Notes: generated by a model not told the origin, from the letters alone. 64,000 nucleotides of DNA from Rhizobium rhizogenes NBRC 13257 (GCF_000696095.1 NZ_BAYX01000003.1:124001-188000), one strand, 5' to 3'; shown: positions 25,321-34,652, counted from the first letter of the stretch. Made by a program: numbers and translations.

Positions 25321-26021
25321 GAGGAAGGGTTGCTGGCGGGAGACGTGGCTTTGATTTGGAGCAGTAGCGACGCCACGGCCGCCGTGATCGGTGCAATCAC
25401 CGGCCTGGAAAACCGGCGCCCCAGCTCAACGGCCGCTTGTCCCAACGGCCCACCGCCGATGATGACAGCCTCGGCTCCGTCGAGCTCGAATGCCTGTTCG
25501 ACCGCAAAGGCAAGTTCGGCCTGCAGCCGCTCCGGATCGGCTGCGAGCTTTTGCGGATCGCCGTTGGTCAGGCGCGTCCCTGTGAAAAGCTGACCAAGCC
25601 CAAGGCCATCCGCCTTGCGGGCAAAGCCGTTGACAAGGTTGGGCGTAACCGTCGCGATGCCAAAACGACGTCCATGCGCGGATGCCTCAAGCATGCTGGC
25701 CTCGCAGATGCCGACCACCGGAACCTTGGTGAGGTCCCGTAGCTGCTGGATGCCGGGATCGCCGAAGGCGCTGACGATGATGCCGTCGCAAAACCGGGCC
25801 GCCACGAGCCCCATCTTGACTACTCCGGCGGCGGCCGCCGCCAGTTGATTGTCGTCGAGGATCATTGGAACGCCGCTTGTCGCGGTCACACCCTCGATGG
25901 TGACATCGGCCGGAAGAACGCTGCGGGCGATGTCGGTCATCATTGCCGTCGTCGCCGCAGACGTATTCGGGTTGATGAGGACGATGTGCTTCGTTGTGTC
26001 TTGAGCATGCTGAACGAGCAC
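25317..26021 (-). CDS. Asp/Glu/hydantoin racemase-family protein lacking both catalytic cysteines
   Basis: A 234-residue protein from a GTG start (GGGAG upstream). The fold markers of hydantoin/allantoin racemases are present: INPNTSAATTAMM at the start, SAFGDPG (84-90), VVGICEASMLEA, and AVIIGGGPLG (185-194). However, the two catalytic cysteines expected in xCFGDPG and xGCAGM are Ala85 and Gly190. The protein is therefore unlikely to use the canonical two-cysteine mechanism; it could be a binding protein, another enzyme class or a divergent subgroup. It lies between the Opp-type importer and the RpiR gene, opposite allE. Confidence 0.82.
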   Translation of the reverse strand: MLVQHAQDTTKHIVLINPNTSAATTAMMTDIARSVLPADVTIEGVTATSGVPMILDDNQLAAAAAGVVKMGLVAARFCDGIIVSAFGDPGIQQLRDLTKVPVVGICEASMLEASAHGRRFGIATVTPNLVNGFARKADGLGLGQLFTGTRLTNGDPQKLAADPERLQAELAFAVEQAFELDGAEAVIIGGGPLGQAAVELGRRFSRPVIAPITAAVASLLLQIKATSPASNPSS

Positions 26022-26072
26022 GGCGGTCTCCCTGGTTCGCTGTTGTTTTTTCAGTGACGGGTAGCTCGAAGC

Positions 26073-27041
26073 TCACGCGTATTGAAGGCAGGCCACCTGT
26101 CCGGTTCCGCCTTGGCCGACGAGATCGGGCACGCGGGACCGGCACGCATCCGACACCTGTGAGCAGCGAGGCGCAAAGGCGCAGCCAGGTGGCATGTTCG
26201 CCAGATCAGGTGGTGAGCCCGGAATTGTCACCAATCTGTCCCGGCCATGGGCCAGCTCGACGCGGGCTCCCAGCAAGCCCCGGGTATAGGGATGCTTCGG
26301 TTGGTTGATGATATCGGAGACTGTGCCTTCCTCGACGATCCGCCCGGCATACATCACCGCAATCCTGTCGGCGACTTCCGCGGCGACGCCGATGTCATGT
26401 GTAACGAAGATCACCGACAAGCCATATTCCGCCTGAAGCTCCCGGATCAGGAGGAGAATCTGAATTTGCACCGTCGCGTCGAGAGCCGTCGTCGGCTCGT
26501 CGGCAAGGAGCACTTTCGGATTGCAGGAAAGCGCCATCGCGATCATCGAACGCTGCAGCATTCCGCCGGACATCTCGTGCGGATAATTCTTGAGGCGCCG
26601 TTCGGGCGACGGGATGCGAACTTTCTGAAACAAGGCGAGTGCCCGCGCCGAGGCTTCTTGACGCGACACATTTTCATGCCGCCGGATCGTCTCTTCGATC
26701 TGCTGGCCGAGCGTATAGACGGGGTCGAGGGCAAGCCGCGGTTCCTGAAAGACCATCGAGACGATCGGCCCGCGCAGATCGCCCAGCTCCTTGTTCGAAA
26801 GAGCTGTCACATTGCGACCGGCGACCGTCATCGAACCTTCGATGATCGTTCCAGGCGGATGCAGCCGCAGCAGGGAACGCATCGTCACGCTCTTGCCGGA
26901 GCCGGACTCGCCGAGCAGGGCAACGACTTCGCCCGGCCGCACGGAAAGGCTGACACCGTTCACCGCCTTGACGGGCTTGCGTCCGCGATTGAAGGTCACC
27001 GAGAGGTTTCTGATATCGATCATTGGCTGGGCATCAGTCAT
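26073..27041 (-). CDS. Oligopeptide-type ABC transporter ATPase (DppD/OppD-like)
   Basis: A 322-residue ATPase with Walker A GESGSGKSV, signature MSGGMLQRSMIAMAL and Walker B VLLADEPTTALD, and the C-terminal oligopeptide-ABC extension with cysteines (CAFAPRCSQVSDAC) seen in DppD/DppF. The ATG at 27041 overlaps the previous ATPase by 8 bases and has GGAG upstream. It pairs with the preceding ATPase to power the dipeptide-type importer. Confidence 0.91.
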   Translation of the reverse strand: MTDAQPMIDIRNLSVTFNRGRKPVKAVNGVSLSVRPGEVVALLGESGSGKSVTMRSLLRLHPPGTIIEGSMTVAGRNVTALSNKELGDLRGPIVSMVFQEPRLALDPVYTLGQQIEETIRRHENVSRQEASARALALFQKVRIPSPERRLKNYPHEMSGGMLQRSMIAMALSCNPKVLLADEPTTALDATVQIQILLLIRELQAEYGLSVIFVTHDIGVAAEVADRIAVMYAGRIVEEGTVSDIINQPKHPYTRGLLGARVELAHGRDRLVTIPGSPPDLANMPPGCAFAPRCSQVSDACRSRVPDLVGQGGTGQVACLQYA

Positions 27042-28098
27042 TTTGGGTCTCCATCATGACGGGCGCACGGCTGTGACCGGATGCGGGCATCGACATAAGA
27101 CAGGCTGCGGCATGATCCCCGGACACCATGGCAAGCGGCGGCATCTCCCGGCTGCAAATTTCCTCGGCAAAGATACAGCGCGTATGGAATCGACAGCCGG
27201 GAGGCGGATCGATCGGATTTGGCGGATCACCTGCAAGCGGAGGTTCCGATGTGCGATCGGAGGGGTTGATCTTCGGCATGGAGGCAAGCAAGGCCGAGGA
27301 ATAGGGATGCCTCGTACGGTCGAAAATCGCGTCGCGGCTACCGATCTCGGCTACCTTGCCGAGATACATGACCATGACACGGTCGCACATGAAGCGGACG
27401 ACGTTGAGGTCGTGCGAGATGAAGAGGTAGGTCAGGCCAAAATCCCGCTTGAGATCGAGCAGCAGGTTCAGCACCTGCGCCTCCACCGACTTGTCGAGTG
27501 CGGACACGGCCTCGTCGAGAATGACGAGACGCGGTTCCAATGCCAGGGCACGGGCAATGTTGACGCGCTGCCGCTGACCGCCGGAAAGCTCGTGTGGATA
27601 GCGACCGGCAAAGCGTTTCGGCTCCAGGCCCACCCTATGCAGCAGGTCGTGTGCCCGGGCCATGGCCTTTTCCGCGGTGACGCCATGAACGCGCGGGCCG
27701 AACGAGATCGACTCCTCCATCGTCAGGCGCGGGTTCAGCGAGGCATAGCTATCCTGGAAGACCATCTGCACTTGCCGGCGGTAATCGCTCAACGACAACG
27801 TGCCGCCGACCGTTTCGCCATCGAACAGCACTTCGCCTTGATCCCGCTTGATCAGTTGCATCAGCAACCGCGCCGTTGTGGACTTGCCGCAGCCGCTCTC
27901 GCCGACCACGCCAAGTGTCTCGCCCTTCAGAATGTCGAAGTCTATTCCGTCGACGGCGCGGACCACCTTCTTCGGCTGGAACAACCCGCCGCCTTTGACG
28001 GGAAAGTGTTTCAGGAGAGATCTGACCGAGACCAGCGGCTGTGCCGGGCCGCCGCGGTCGCGTGGATCTTGCGCGGACAGGGGGAGGGCTTCGATCAT
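27034..28098 (-). CDS. Oligopeptide-type ABC transporter ATPase (DppF/OppF-like)
   Basis: A 354-residue ATPase. The insertion FPVKGGGLFQPKKVVRAVDG before the first helix is typical of DppF/OppF. Walker A is GESGCGKST, the signature LSGGQRQRVNIARAL and Walker B LVILDEAVSALD; a cysteine-containing tail (CRFHTRCIFAEEIC) follows. The ATG at 28098 overlaps the permease stop (ATGA). In this operon the F-type gene precedes the D-type, reversing the common order. Confidence 0.91.
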   Translation of the reverse strand: MIEALPLSAQDPRDRGGPAQPLVSVRSLLKHFPVKGGGLFQPKKVVRAVDGIDFDILKGETLGVVGESGCGKSTTARLLMQLIKRDQGEVLFDGETVGGTLSLSDYRRQVQMVFQDSYASLNPRLTMEESISFGPRVHGVTAEKAMARAHDLLHRVGLEPKRFAGRYPHELSGGQRQRVNIARALALEPRLVILDEAVSALDKSVEAQVLNLLLDLKRDFGLTYLFISHDLNVVRFMCDRVMVMYLGKVAEIGSRDAIFDRTRHPYSSALLASMPKINPSDRTSEPPLAGDPPNPIDPPPGCRFHTRCIFAEEICSREMPPLAMVSGDHAAACLMSMPASGHSRAPVMMETQND

Positions 28099-28985
28099 GA
28101 TTTCACATCCATTGCCGCGCGCAGTCCGTCCGAGAAAAGATTGAAGCAGATCGAGGTGATGAAGATCATCACGCCCGGCAGAGCCGCCACATAGGGGTTG
28201 ACGTAGATTGCCGTGCGTAACGTATTCAACATCAGGCCCCACTCGGCATCCGGCGGCCGGACGCCCAGCCCGAGGAAGGAAAGGCCGGAAGCCAGGATCA
28301 TCGACACCGAGATGAGGCTGGTCGCAAAGACGAAGATCGGGCCAAGAACGTTGCCCAGAATATGGACGCTTATGATCGTGCGGGCCTTTGCGCCTGAGGC
28401 GCGGGCGGCATCCACATAATCGAGGTTTCGCACCTGCGTGGTCACGCTTTCGGCGACGCGAGCGATCTGGGGAATGAACACCACCGTCAGAGACACTAGC
28501 GCATTGGTCAGGCCGGAGCCGAGCGCGCCGGAGAGCGCGACGGCAAGCAGCACGGACGGAAATGCGTAGAAGACGTCGACCGTTCGCATGATCAGCGTAT
28601 TGACGATGCCGCCCGCGTAGCCGGCGATGATGCCGATCGCAGAGCCGATCACGAAGGCGATCGGCACAGGGATGACGCCCATCAATAGCGATAGTCTTGC
28701 GCCGTAGATCAGCCGGGAAAGCATGTCGCGGCCAAGTTCATCGGTCCCGAGTATGTACCCTGGAGTGCCGATCGGCTTCAGGCGGCGGATCACGCTCGTC
28801 TTTGTCGGACCGTACGGCGCGAGATAGGGAGCGAGGATCGCCGCCGCAATGAGCACGATGATGACCAGAAGCGCCACGAGGGCAACCGGATCCCGACAGA
28901 GACGGCGTACAACGCCGTGCCAGAAACCGGGGGAGCGGATGGTGCGCGGAGCATCCGCGACGACGTCTGCTGTAACGGCCACCAT
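28095..28985 (-). CDS. Oligopeptide-type ABC transporter permease (DppC-like)
   Basis: A 296-residue permease. The N-terminal cytoplasmic stretch precedes a first hydrophobic segment (VALVALLVIIVLIAAAILA), then GTDELGRDMLSRLIYGARLSL, a hallmark of DppC/OppC, and the EAA loop VDAARASGAKARTIISVHIL. The ATG at 28985 follows AGGAG and starts a few bases after the end of the first permease gene. It forms the membrane channel with the DppB-like partner. Confidence 0.91.
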   Translation of the reverse strand: MVAVTADVVADAPRTIRSPGFWHGVVRRLCRDPVALVALLVIIVLIAAAILAPYLAPYGPTKTSVIRRLKPIGTPGYILGTDELGRDMLSRLIYGARLSLLMGVIPVPIAFVIGSAIGIIAGYAGGIVNTLIMRTVDVFYAFPSVLLAVALSGALGSGLTNALVSLTVVFIPQIARVAESVTTQVRNLDYVDAARASGAKARTIISVHILGNVLGPIFVFATSLISVSMILASGLSFLGLGVRPPDAEWGLMLNTLRTAIYVNPYVAALPGVMIFITSICFNLFSDGLRAAMDVKS

Positions 28986-28989
28986 GGAC

Positions 28990-29943
28990 TCAACTCCTCT
29001 GGATACGCGGATCGATCGCACTCTGAAGCACGTCGACGACAAGGTTGACGAGAACGAAGAACATGGCGAGCACAAGGATGGTGCCCTGGAGCACGGGCAG
29101 GTCTCTGCTGAAGATCGCGCCGTTCAGGAGGAAGCCCGTTCCCGGCCAGGAAAAGACCGTCTCGATCAGGATGGAGCCGCCGAGCAGATAGCCAAGCTGC
29201 AGGCCCATGACCGATATCGCCGTCGGTGCGGCATTGCGAACGACGTGGCGCAGGATTTGCCGCGTCGTCAGGCCCTTGGCGGCGAGAGCCTGTGTGAAAT
29301 CCTGCGCGAGAATATCCGCAACCAGCGACCGGATCGTCCGGGCGATGATTCCCATCGGGATGACGGACATCGTGATGGCGGGAAGGATGAGATAGCGCAG
29401 ATACTCCCAGTTGACCGCCCTTCCATCCGATCCGCCGGGGCCACCGCCCATCGCGGGAAGCCAACCGAGCCTTACCGAAAAGACGATGACAAGCACCATG
29501 CCGAGCCAGTAATGCGGCACGCTGACGCCGAGCATCGAGACCGCCGAAGCGATGCGGTCGATCCATTTACCGCGGAAGACACCTGCCAGAAAGCCGAGGC
29601 CCGCGCCGAGCGTGAAGCCGATCAGCGTTGCAGCGACAGCAAGGATGATCGAATTGAGCGAAGCCGAGGCGATTTCTCCGAGGACCGGCCGCCCGCTGGC
29701 GATGGAAACACCGAGATCGCCATACAGCGCCCGCCAGCTCCACAGGGCGTACTGAACCGGCAGCGGCCGGTCGAGGCCGTAGAAGCTTCGCATCTGGGCC
29801 TGGAGTTCGGCCGAGGCATCGGAGGGCAGAATGGCCGCAAGCGGGTCGCCCGGCGCGATGTGGATCAGCATAAAGCACACCATGCTGACGCCGGTCGCCA
29901 CCGGTATGACATGCAGAAGCCGTTTCAAACCATAAGCCAGCAT
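28990..29943 (-). CDS. Oligopeptide-type ABC transporter permease (DppB-like)
   Basis: A 317-residue permease beginning with a hydrophobic helix and MLIHIAPGDPLAAILP, the conserved PGDP element of DppB. Six hydrophobic segments follow, with the cytoplasmic EAA loop FTQALAAKGLTTRQILRHVV. It is the second gene of the importer operon, 75 bases downstream of the substrate-binding protein. Confidence 0.91.
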   Translation of the reverse strand: MLAYGLKRLLHVIPVATGVSMVCFMLIHIAPGDPLAAILPSDASAELQAQMRSFYGLDRPLPVQYALWSWRALYGDLGVSIASGRPVLGEIASASLNSIILAVAATLIGFTLGAGLGFLAGVFRGKWIDRIASAVSMLGVSVPHYWLGMVLVIVFSVRLGWLPAMGGGPGGSDGRAVNWEYLRYLILPAITMSVIPMGIIARTIRSLVADILAQDFTQALAAKGLTTRQILRHVVRNAAPTAISVMGLQLGYLLGGSILIETVFSWPGTGFLLNGAIFSRDLPVLQGTILVLAMFFVLVNLVVDVLQSAIDPRIQRS

Positions 29944-30018
29944 GAGATCCTCGCTTGGGAAGAGTAAGTCCGCGCTTCAATGGGGTGCACCGGCGAACCG
30001 ACGCACCCGTTTCGGGGA

Positions 30019-31674
30019 TCAGGGATCCAGCGTGATCTGCGAGAAGTCCTGGAACCAGTTCTGTGCCTGCACGAAGCCCTTGACCTTTGCGCTCATCGCG
30101 CGTGGGTTGACGTCGTGCGTGACCATCAGGAACAGCGCTTCATTGACGTATTTCTCATGCACCTGCTGGAGAACCTTGTCCTGTTCGGCGGGGTCGAAGG
30201 TGTTGCGCACCTTGTCGATGAGCGCATCCATTTCCGGATCGCAATAATAGCCCCAGTTCGTACCCGCCGGCGGCGCGAGGTTGCACTGCAGATGTCGGAT
30301 GAGGCCGGTAAAGGGGTCCTGAATGAAATAGGAGTAGTTGATGGCCGTTGCGCCCTTGGCGCTCGGATCCTTCGCTCCCGCGCGCCAGATATTGATGACC
30401 GTGTTCCAGTCGGCCACCTCATATTCGATATCGATGCCGATCTCGGCAAGCGTCTGCTGGATATACTCGTTCATCGCCAGCGGCAGCATCTGGCCGGAGC
30501 CGGACGAGGAAATGATGACCTTGGTCTTGATCCGCTTGTCGGGACCGTATCCGGCTTCCGCCATCAGCTTTTTCGCTTCCTCGACATTGTAGCTGAGCTT
30601 GAAGGTCGGATTGCCGAACCACTGGTGGCCGGGCGGCATGAATCCCTGGGCCGGGATCGAGAGGCCACCGAGAAGCTCATTCAGGCCGTCGCGATCGACG
30701 GCGAGGTTCGCGGCCTTGCGGACGCGAATATCGTTCCAGGGCGAACCTTCGACGCGGGAGAAATGCCATGTCCAGTTATGCGGATAGGAGTTTGTGACGA
30801 TCGTGAAACCGGCCTCCTTGAGAGACGCGACGGAGTCCGGCGCCGGCGCCTCGATCCAGTCGACTTGGCCGGATCGCAGAGCGGCGACGCGGGTGTTCGG
30901 TTCGGGCAGCGGAATAAGGATCAGCTTGTCGAGTTTCGGCACGCGCGCCGGATCCCAGTAGTTTTTGTTCGGCGTCAGCTCAGCGCGCTCGCGCGGTGTG
31001 AAGCCGCTTTCCAGCTTCCACGGCCCGGTCCCGGACGGCTTCTGCGCAACGACATCCCAGTTCTTGCCCTGCGCTTCCCAGTTTGCCGGGGAGGACATCA
31101 GGATCCAGCTCAATTGATAAGGCAGCGTCGCATCAGGTGTCTTGGTGGTGATCTCCACCGTCAGCGGGTCGGTTACCTTGTAGCTGGCCACGGCCGGAAT
31201 GCGTGACTTGCCCTGGGCCGCCTGGCGTTTGTCGAATTGGGGCGCATCCGCCTTCAAAAGCTTGTCGAGGTTCCAGACGACAGCATCGGCTGTGAAAGCG
31301 CTGCCGTCATGAAACTTGACGCCGTCACGAAGCTTGAAAACCCACTTCGTCTTATCGTTGGCATCGACTGCCCAGGAAACGGCGAGCCCCGGAACGAGGG
31401 CGGACGGCTTTACGGCACTTGTGAGATCCCATTCGACGAGCGAGTCATAGACCGTGTAGCCCATGAAGCGCTGACCTTCGCCGCCCTGATCCGTCTGTCC
31501 GGTGGTCAGCGGAATATCGGAAGCCGTCATGCCGATCCGCAGCGTTCCAGCGGCAAGGGCCGTGGCTGCGCCTGCGGCGGCCAGTACGATGGCGGTCGCT
31601 CCGACCATGATGGATTTGCGGAATTTGCGAAGAATGGATCTTCTCTGTGATAGAAGACCTAGTGCCTGGTTCAT
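30019..31674 (-). CDS. Oligopeptide-type ABC transporter substrate-binding protein (SBP_bac_5)
   Basis: A 551-residue periplasmic protein. A long N-terminal export signal (basic residues at about 10-20, hydrophobic core 22-40, ending AALAAG-like) precedes the family segment KWVFKLRDGVKFHDGSAFTADAVVWNLDKL. Members bind peptides, opines, glycosides or other amides, so the ligand cannot be fixed. As the first gene of the operon and divergent from allE, it may bind a ureide or hydantoin-like compound; that is inference from context. Confidence 0.9.
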   Translation of the reverse strand: MNQALGLLSQRRSILRKFRKSIMVGATAIVLAAAGAATALAAGTLRIGMTASDIPLTTGQTDQGGEGQRFMGYTVYDSLVEWDLTSAVKPSALVPGLAVSWAVDANDKTKWVFKLRDGVKFHDGSAFTADAVVWNLDKLLKADAPQFDKRQAAQGKSRIPAVASYKVTDPLTVEITTKTPDATLPYQLSWILMSSPANWEAQGKNWDVVAQKPSGTGPWKLESGFTPRERAELTPNKNYWDPARVPKLDKLILIPLPEPNTRVAALRSGQVDWIEAPAPDSVASLKEAGFTIVTNSYPHNWTWHFSRVEGSPWNDIRVRKAANLAVDRDGLNELLGGLSIPAQGFMPPGHQWFGNPTFKLSYNVEEAKKLMAEAGYGPDKRIKTKVIISSSGSGQMLPLAMNEYIQQTLAEIGIDIEYEVADWNTVINIWRAGAKDPSAKGATAINYSYFIQDPFTGLIRHLQCNLAPPAGTNWGYYCDPEMDALIDKVRNTFDPAEQDKVLQQVHEKYVNEALFLMVTHDVNPRAMSAKVKGFVQAQNWFQDFSQITLDP

Positions 31675-31895
31675 GCCGTTCCCTCATCTGTTTCTTGTTG
31701 CCACCGGGCAGGACCCAGTCGGGGATGAGAAGCAGTTTTCATGCCTATTTGAGTGAAACCGGAGTTCCACTTTAAAAAACAATATTTTGATTGAATTTTT
31801 TGATTTCCGGGCTTGTGACCGCCGAATTTATTGTTGCTTAAAAGGCGTGCGGCACTTAATGCAAATGCATAATCCCGCGCCGCGAGACCGGACCC
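31675..31895. promoter_or_regulatory. Divergent promoter region between the Opp-type importer and allE
   Basis: This 221-base region is AT-rich around 31770-31860, unlike its flanks, and separates two divergent starts. It should contain promoters for both operons and the binding site of the RpiR regulator encoded at the end of the importer operon. No unmistakable operator was seen. Confidence 0.45.
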
Positions 31896-32717
31896 ATGAC
31901 CGATAGAAATTACTATTCGAAACTCGGCGGATTGCCGCCGCAGACAGAACTGCTTTCAAGCAAGGCCGTTTTTACGACGGCCTATGCGGTTATTCCGCGA
32001 AGCGTTATGACCGACATCGTCACGAGCGTGCTTCCGCATTGGTCGGGAACGAGGGCATGGATTCTATCCCGGCCGCTCTCCGGGTTCTCGGAAACCTTCT
32101 CGCAATATGTGATGGAAGTCCTGCCGGGCGGCGGAAGCGACCGACCGGAACCCGACAATCGCGCGGAAGCAGCGATCTTCGTAGTCGAGGGCGAGATGGC
32201 GATCGAATTTGCCGGAAGCGAACATGCGCTAAGAGCAGGATCCTTTGCCTTTATACCGGCTGGAGCCGCGTGGAAGCTGAGCAACCCGGGGACTGCGCCG
32301 GTCCGGTTCCACTGGGTCCGGAAGGTGTTCCAGACAGTCGAGGGATTGGAAGCTCCACCCGCTATTTTCACGCATGAGGACCAGCACGCCATTTCGTCGA
32401 TGCCGGACACGAATGGCTCTTGGGGAACCACCCGTTTCATCGATCCGTCCGACGTCCGTTACGACATGCATCTCAACATCGTCACATTTGAACCTGGCGG
32501 GACGATCCCCTTCATGGAGACGCATGTCATGGAGCACGGCCTATACGTGCTCGAAGGCAAGGCGGTCTATCGGCTGAACAAGGATTGGGTGGAAGTGGAA
32601 GCGGGTGACTTCATGTGGTTGCGCGCCTTCTGCCCACAGGCCTGCTACGCCGGCGGACCGGGCCGTTTCCGCTACCTGCTTTACAAGGACGTTAACCGGC
32701 ACCCCGGACTTTGGTAG
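31896..32717 (+). CDS. allE: (S)-ureidoglycine aminohydrolase (bicupin)
   Basis: A 273-residue bicupin similar in length to E. coli AllE (261). The second cupin carries E208-x-H210-x3-H214 (in METHVMEHGLYVL) and Q248 (in PQACYAGG); the spacing of 2, 4 and 34 residues equals that of the Mn2+ ligands of the Arabidopsis enzyme. It should release ammonia from (S)-ureidoglycine to give (S)-ureidoglycolate in allantoin breakdown. No allantoinase or allantoate amidohydrolase lies in the window, so the rest of the pathway must be elsewhere. It is divergent from the Opp-type importer with a racemase-like gene, supporting a ureide-related locus. Confidence 0.87.
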   Translation: MTDRNYYSKLGGLPPQTELLSSKAVFTTAYAVIPRSVMTDIVTSVLPHWSGTRAWILSRPLSGFSETFSQYVMEVLPGGGSDRPEPDNRAEAAIFVVEGEMAIEFAGSEHALRAGSFAFIPAGAAWKLSNPGTAPVRFHWVRKVFQTVEGLEAPPAIFTHEDQHAISSMPDTNGSWGTTRFIDPSDVRYDMHLNIVTFEPGGTIPFMETHVMEHGLYVLEGKAVYRLNKDWVEVEAGDFMWLRAFCPQACYAGGPGRFRYLLYKDVNRHPGLW

Positions 32718-32834
32718 TCGGGAAAAAGCGAAATCGCAACTTGTCCTGATTGCTTCCCATAACAAATGGTTGCTGCATTAATCGGGATCAATAGGCTAAA
32801 ACGGAGCCAATTGGTCTGCTGGTGGAGCAAAGAT

Positions 32835-33704
32835 GTGGAACTTCTGAACGACATGGCTCTGTTCGTGGAGGTCGTGAAAGCGCGCAGCTTTCGTCGGGCG
32901 TCCGAAGCCACCAAGGTTCCCAACTCCACCCTGTCACGCCGGATCAGCCTGCTGGAGAAGGCAATCGGATTGCGGCTGTTGCACCGCACGACACGGCGGA
33001 TCGAGTTGACGGAAGCCGGTCAGATCTATTTCGAACGCTGCAAGCGTATCGTTGAGGAAGCACGGCTGGCGCATGAGCAACTCGGCGAGTTGCTGGAGCA
33101 GCCGAGCGGCTTCCTGCGCGTGTCCCTGCCCGTGGATTTTGCGACGACCTATCTGGCGCCGCTGATTGCCGAGTTCGCGGAGCAATACCCCGGCATCAGT
33201 TTCGAATTCGATCTGACGCCGCGCCTTGTCGATCTGGTGGCTGAGCCGTTTGACGTGGCGATCCGTATGGGAGAGCCGGAGCCGTCCCACATGATCGCGC
33301 GACCATTGGCCCGCCTGTCGCCGTATCTTTACGCCTCGCCGCGCTATCTCGAGTGCAACGGGGAACCGAACGAGCCTTCGGACCTGGCCGGGCATCAGTG
33401 CCTCTGCATGCTGAAGGCCAAGGTCTGGACGCTGGACAATGGAAGTGAAATGGTTGAGGCCGCCGTTGGCGGCAGGTTCCGGCTGAACAATATCGGAATG
33501 ATCCGCCGCCTCGCCACGCTGGACATGGGTATCGCCATGCTGCCGGAGCAAATCGTGTCCGATGAACTGGCGGACAAACGGCTGCAACGCATCCTGCCGC
33601 AGTGGCAAGGGACGCCCGTATCCGTCTTTGCGATCACGGAGACACGACTTTTGCCGGCGAAGACACAGCGCTTCATCGAGTTCCTGAAAGACCGGCTGAA
33701 ATAG
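32835..33704 (+). CDS. LysR-family transcriptional regulator
   Basis: A 289-residue protein from a GTG at 32835 with GGAG seven bases upstream; an ATG further upstream adds an unlikely tryptophan-rich leader. The N-terminal helix-turn-helix (FVEVVKARSFRRASEATKVPNSTLSRRISLLEKAIG) is followed by a periplasmic-binding-like effector domain. It belongs to the subgroup with RTTRRIELTEAG after the HTH (the CrgA/DhcR-like branch). Its targets may be allE upstream or the convergent SDR; this is not determined. Confidence 0.9.
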   Translation: MELLNDMALFVEVVKARSFRRASEATKVPNSTLSRRISLLEKAIGLRLLHRTTRRIELTEAGQIYFERCKRIVEEARLAHEQLGELLEQPSGFLRVSLPVDFATTYLAPLIAEFAEQYPGISFEFDLTPRLVDLVAEPFDVAIRMGEPEPSHMIARPLARLSPYLYASPRYLECNGEPNEPSDLAGHQCLCMLKAKVWTLDNGSEMVEAAVGGRFRLNNIGMIRRLATLDMGIAMLPEQIVSDELADKRLQRILPQWQGTPVSVFAITETRLLPAKTQRFIEFLKDRLK

Positions 33705-33706
33705 AA

Positions 33707-33740
33707 CCGCCCCGCTTGTGATTGACAGCGAGCGGGGCGG
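33707..33740. terminator. Bidirectional hairpin between convergent LysR and SDR genes
   Basis: CCGCCCCGCT at 33707-33716 and AGCGGGGCGG at 33731-33740 form a perfect 10-bp stem with a 14-base loop, starting three bases after the LysR stop. A T-rich stretch (GTTTTT) lies about 17 bases beyond on the plus strand. The position between convergent genes fits a shared terminator. Confidence 0.6.
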
Positions 33741-33766
33741 ATAACCTGTTCGGGAGTTTTTCGAAA

Positions 33767-34498
33767 TCAGTTCCGGACGTTGCCGCCATCCGCCGCGATC
33801 GTCTGACCCGTGACGAAAGCTGAATCCTGCGAGCATAGGAACGAGACGACCCCGACGATATCCGAGGGTTCGATAACCCGCGGGATAGCCTGAACCTTGG
33901 GCAGATAGCCGTAGATTTCCTCGTTCTCGGCACGCATCGTTTTGGTGTTGGTCAGTCCGGGCGCAATCACGTTGACGGTCACGCCAGAGGCGCCGACTTC
34001 GCCAGCCAGAGCCCGCGTAAATCCGATGACGCCGCCCTTGCTTGCGACGTAAGAGGTCATCTGGGTGGTATTGAGCCAGAAGGTCGTGCTAGCGACGTTG
34101 ACAATCCGCCCGAAGCCGCGCTCAACCATGCCCGGCACGAACGCCTTGCACATCAGGAACGGTCCGTCGAGGTTGACGCTGATGACCTTGCGCCAGAGAT
34201 CATAATCCGTTTCGGCGAACGGCTTCCATGGATAGATTCCCGCGTTGTTGACGAGGGCGGTGACGGGCGGAAGGATCTTTGCGACCTCGTTGGCGAATTC
34301 CGCCGTCGAGCTGGGCGAGGTCACGTCGATCTTGGCCGAGAAGAACCTGCGTCCCGCGGCCTCTATCATCGCCTTTGTTTCCGATGCATCGCCGACGTCG
34401 GCGACCGCGATATCGAAGCCATCGGTGGCAAGCCTCTGGGCATAGGCTTGACCGATGCCGTTGGCGGCTCCGGTGACGACGGCGGTTCCCTTGGACAT
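33767..34498 (-). CDS. Short-chain dehydrogenase/reductase (classical SDR)
   Basis: A 243-residue classical SDR from the ATG at 34498 (GGAG upstream). Cofactor motif TGAANGIG (9-16), structural NNAG (84-87), catalytic Ser137 and the Y150-x3-K154 pair are all present. It oxidises or reduces an unknown alcohol or ketone with NAD(P)H. It lies downstream of the pirin gene on the same strand, separated by a strong hairpin, so it may have its own promoter. A longer in-frame start at 34573 lacks a ribosome-binding site. Confidence 0.88.
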   Translation of the reverse strand: MSKGTAVVTGAANGIGQAYAQRLATDGFDIAVADVGDASETKAMIEAAGRRFFSAKIDVTSPSSTAEFANEVAKILPPVTALVNNAGIYPWKPFAETDYDLWRKVISVNLDGPFLMCKAFVPGMVERGFGRIVNVASTTFWLNTTQMTSYVASKGGVIGFTRALAGEVGASGVTVNVIAPGLTNTKTMRAENEEIYGYLPKVQAIPRVIEPSDIVGVVSFLCSQDSAFVTGQTIAADGGNVRN

Positions 34499-34622
34499 GC
34501 TGCAGTCTCCATTTACAGATCGGGGTTCAAACTGAACTTCCGCGGAGCGACATGGCTCTTCGAGAGCCGCCATGGTCTAGCCGGTGGAAGCCTTTGGCCA
34601 ACGACAGGAAAGATTGTCTGGT

Positions 34623-34647
34623 GACGGGCCGCCGGTGGCGGCCCGTC
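34623..34647. terminator. Perfect 11-bp hairpin downstream of the pirin gene
   Basis: GACGGGCCGCC and GGCGGCCCGTC are exact inverse complements with a 3-base loop, six bases past the end of the pirin gene. The very stable stem suggests transcription termination or mRNA 3'-end protection, although no T-run follows on the minus strand. Confidence 0.55.
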
Positions 34648-34652
34648 AATGC

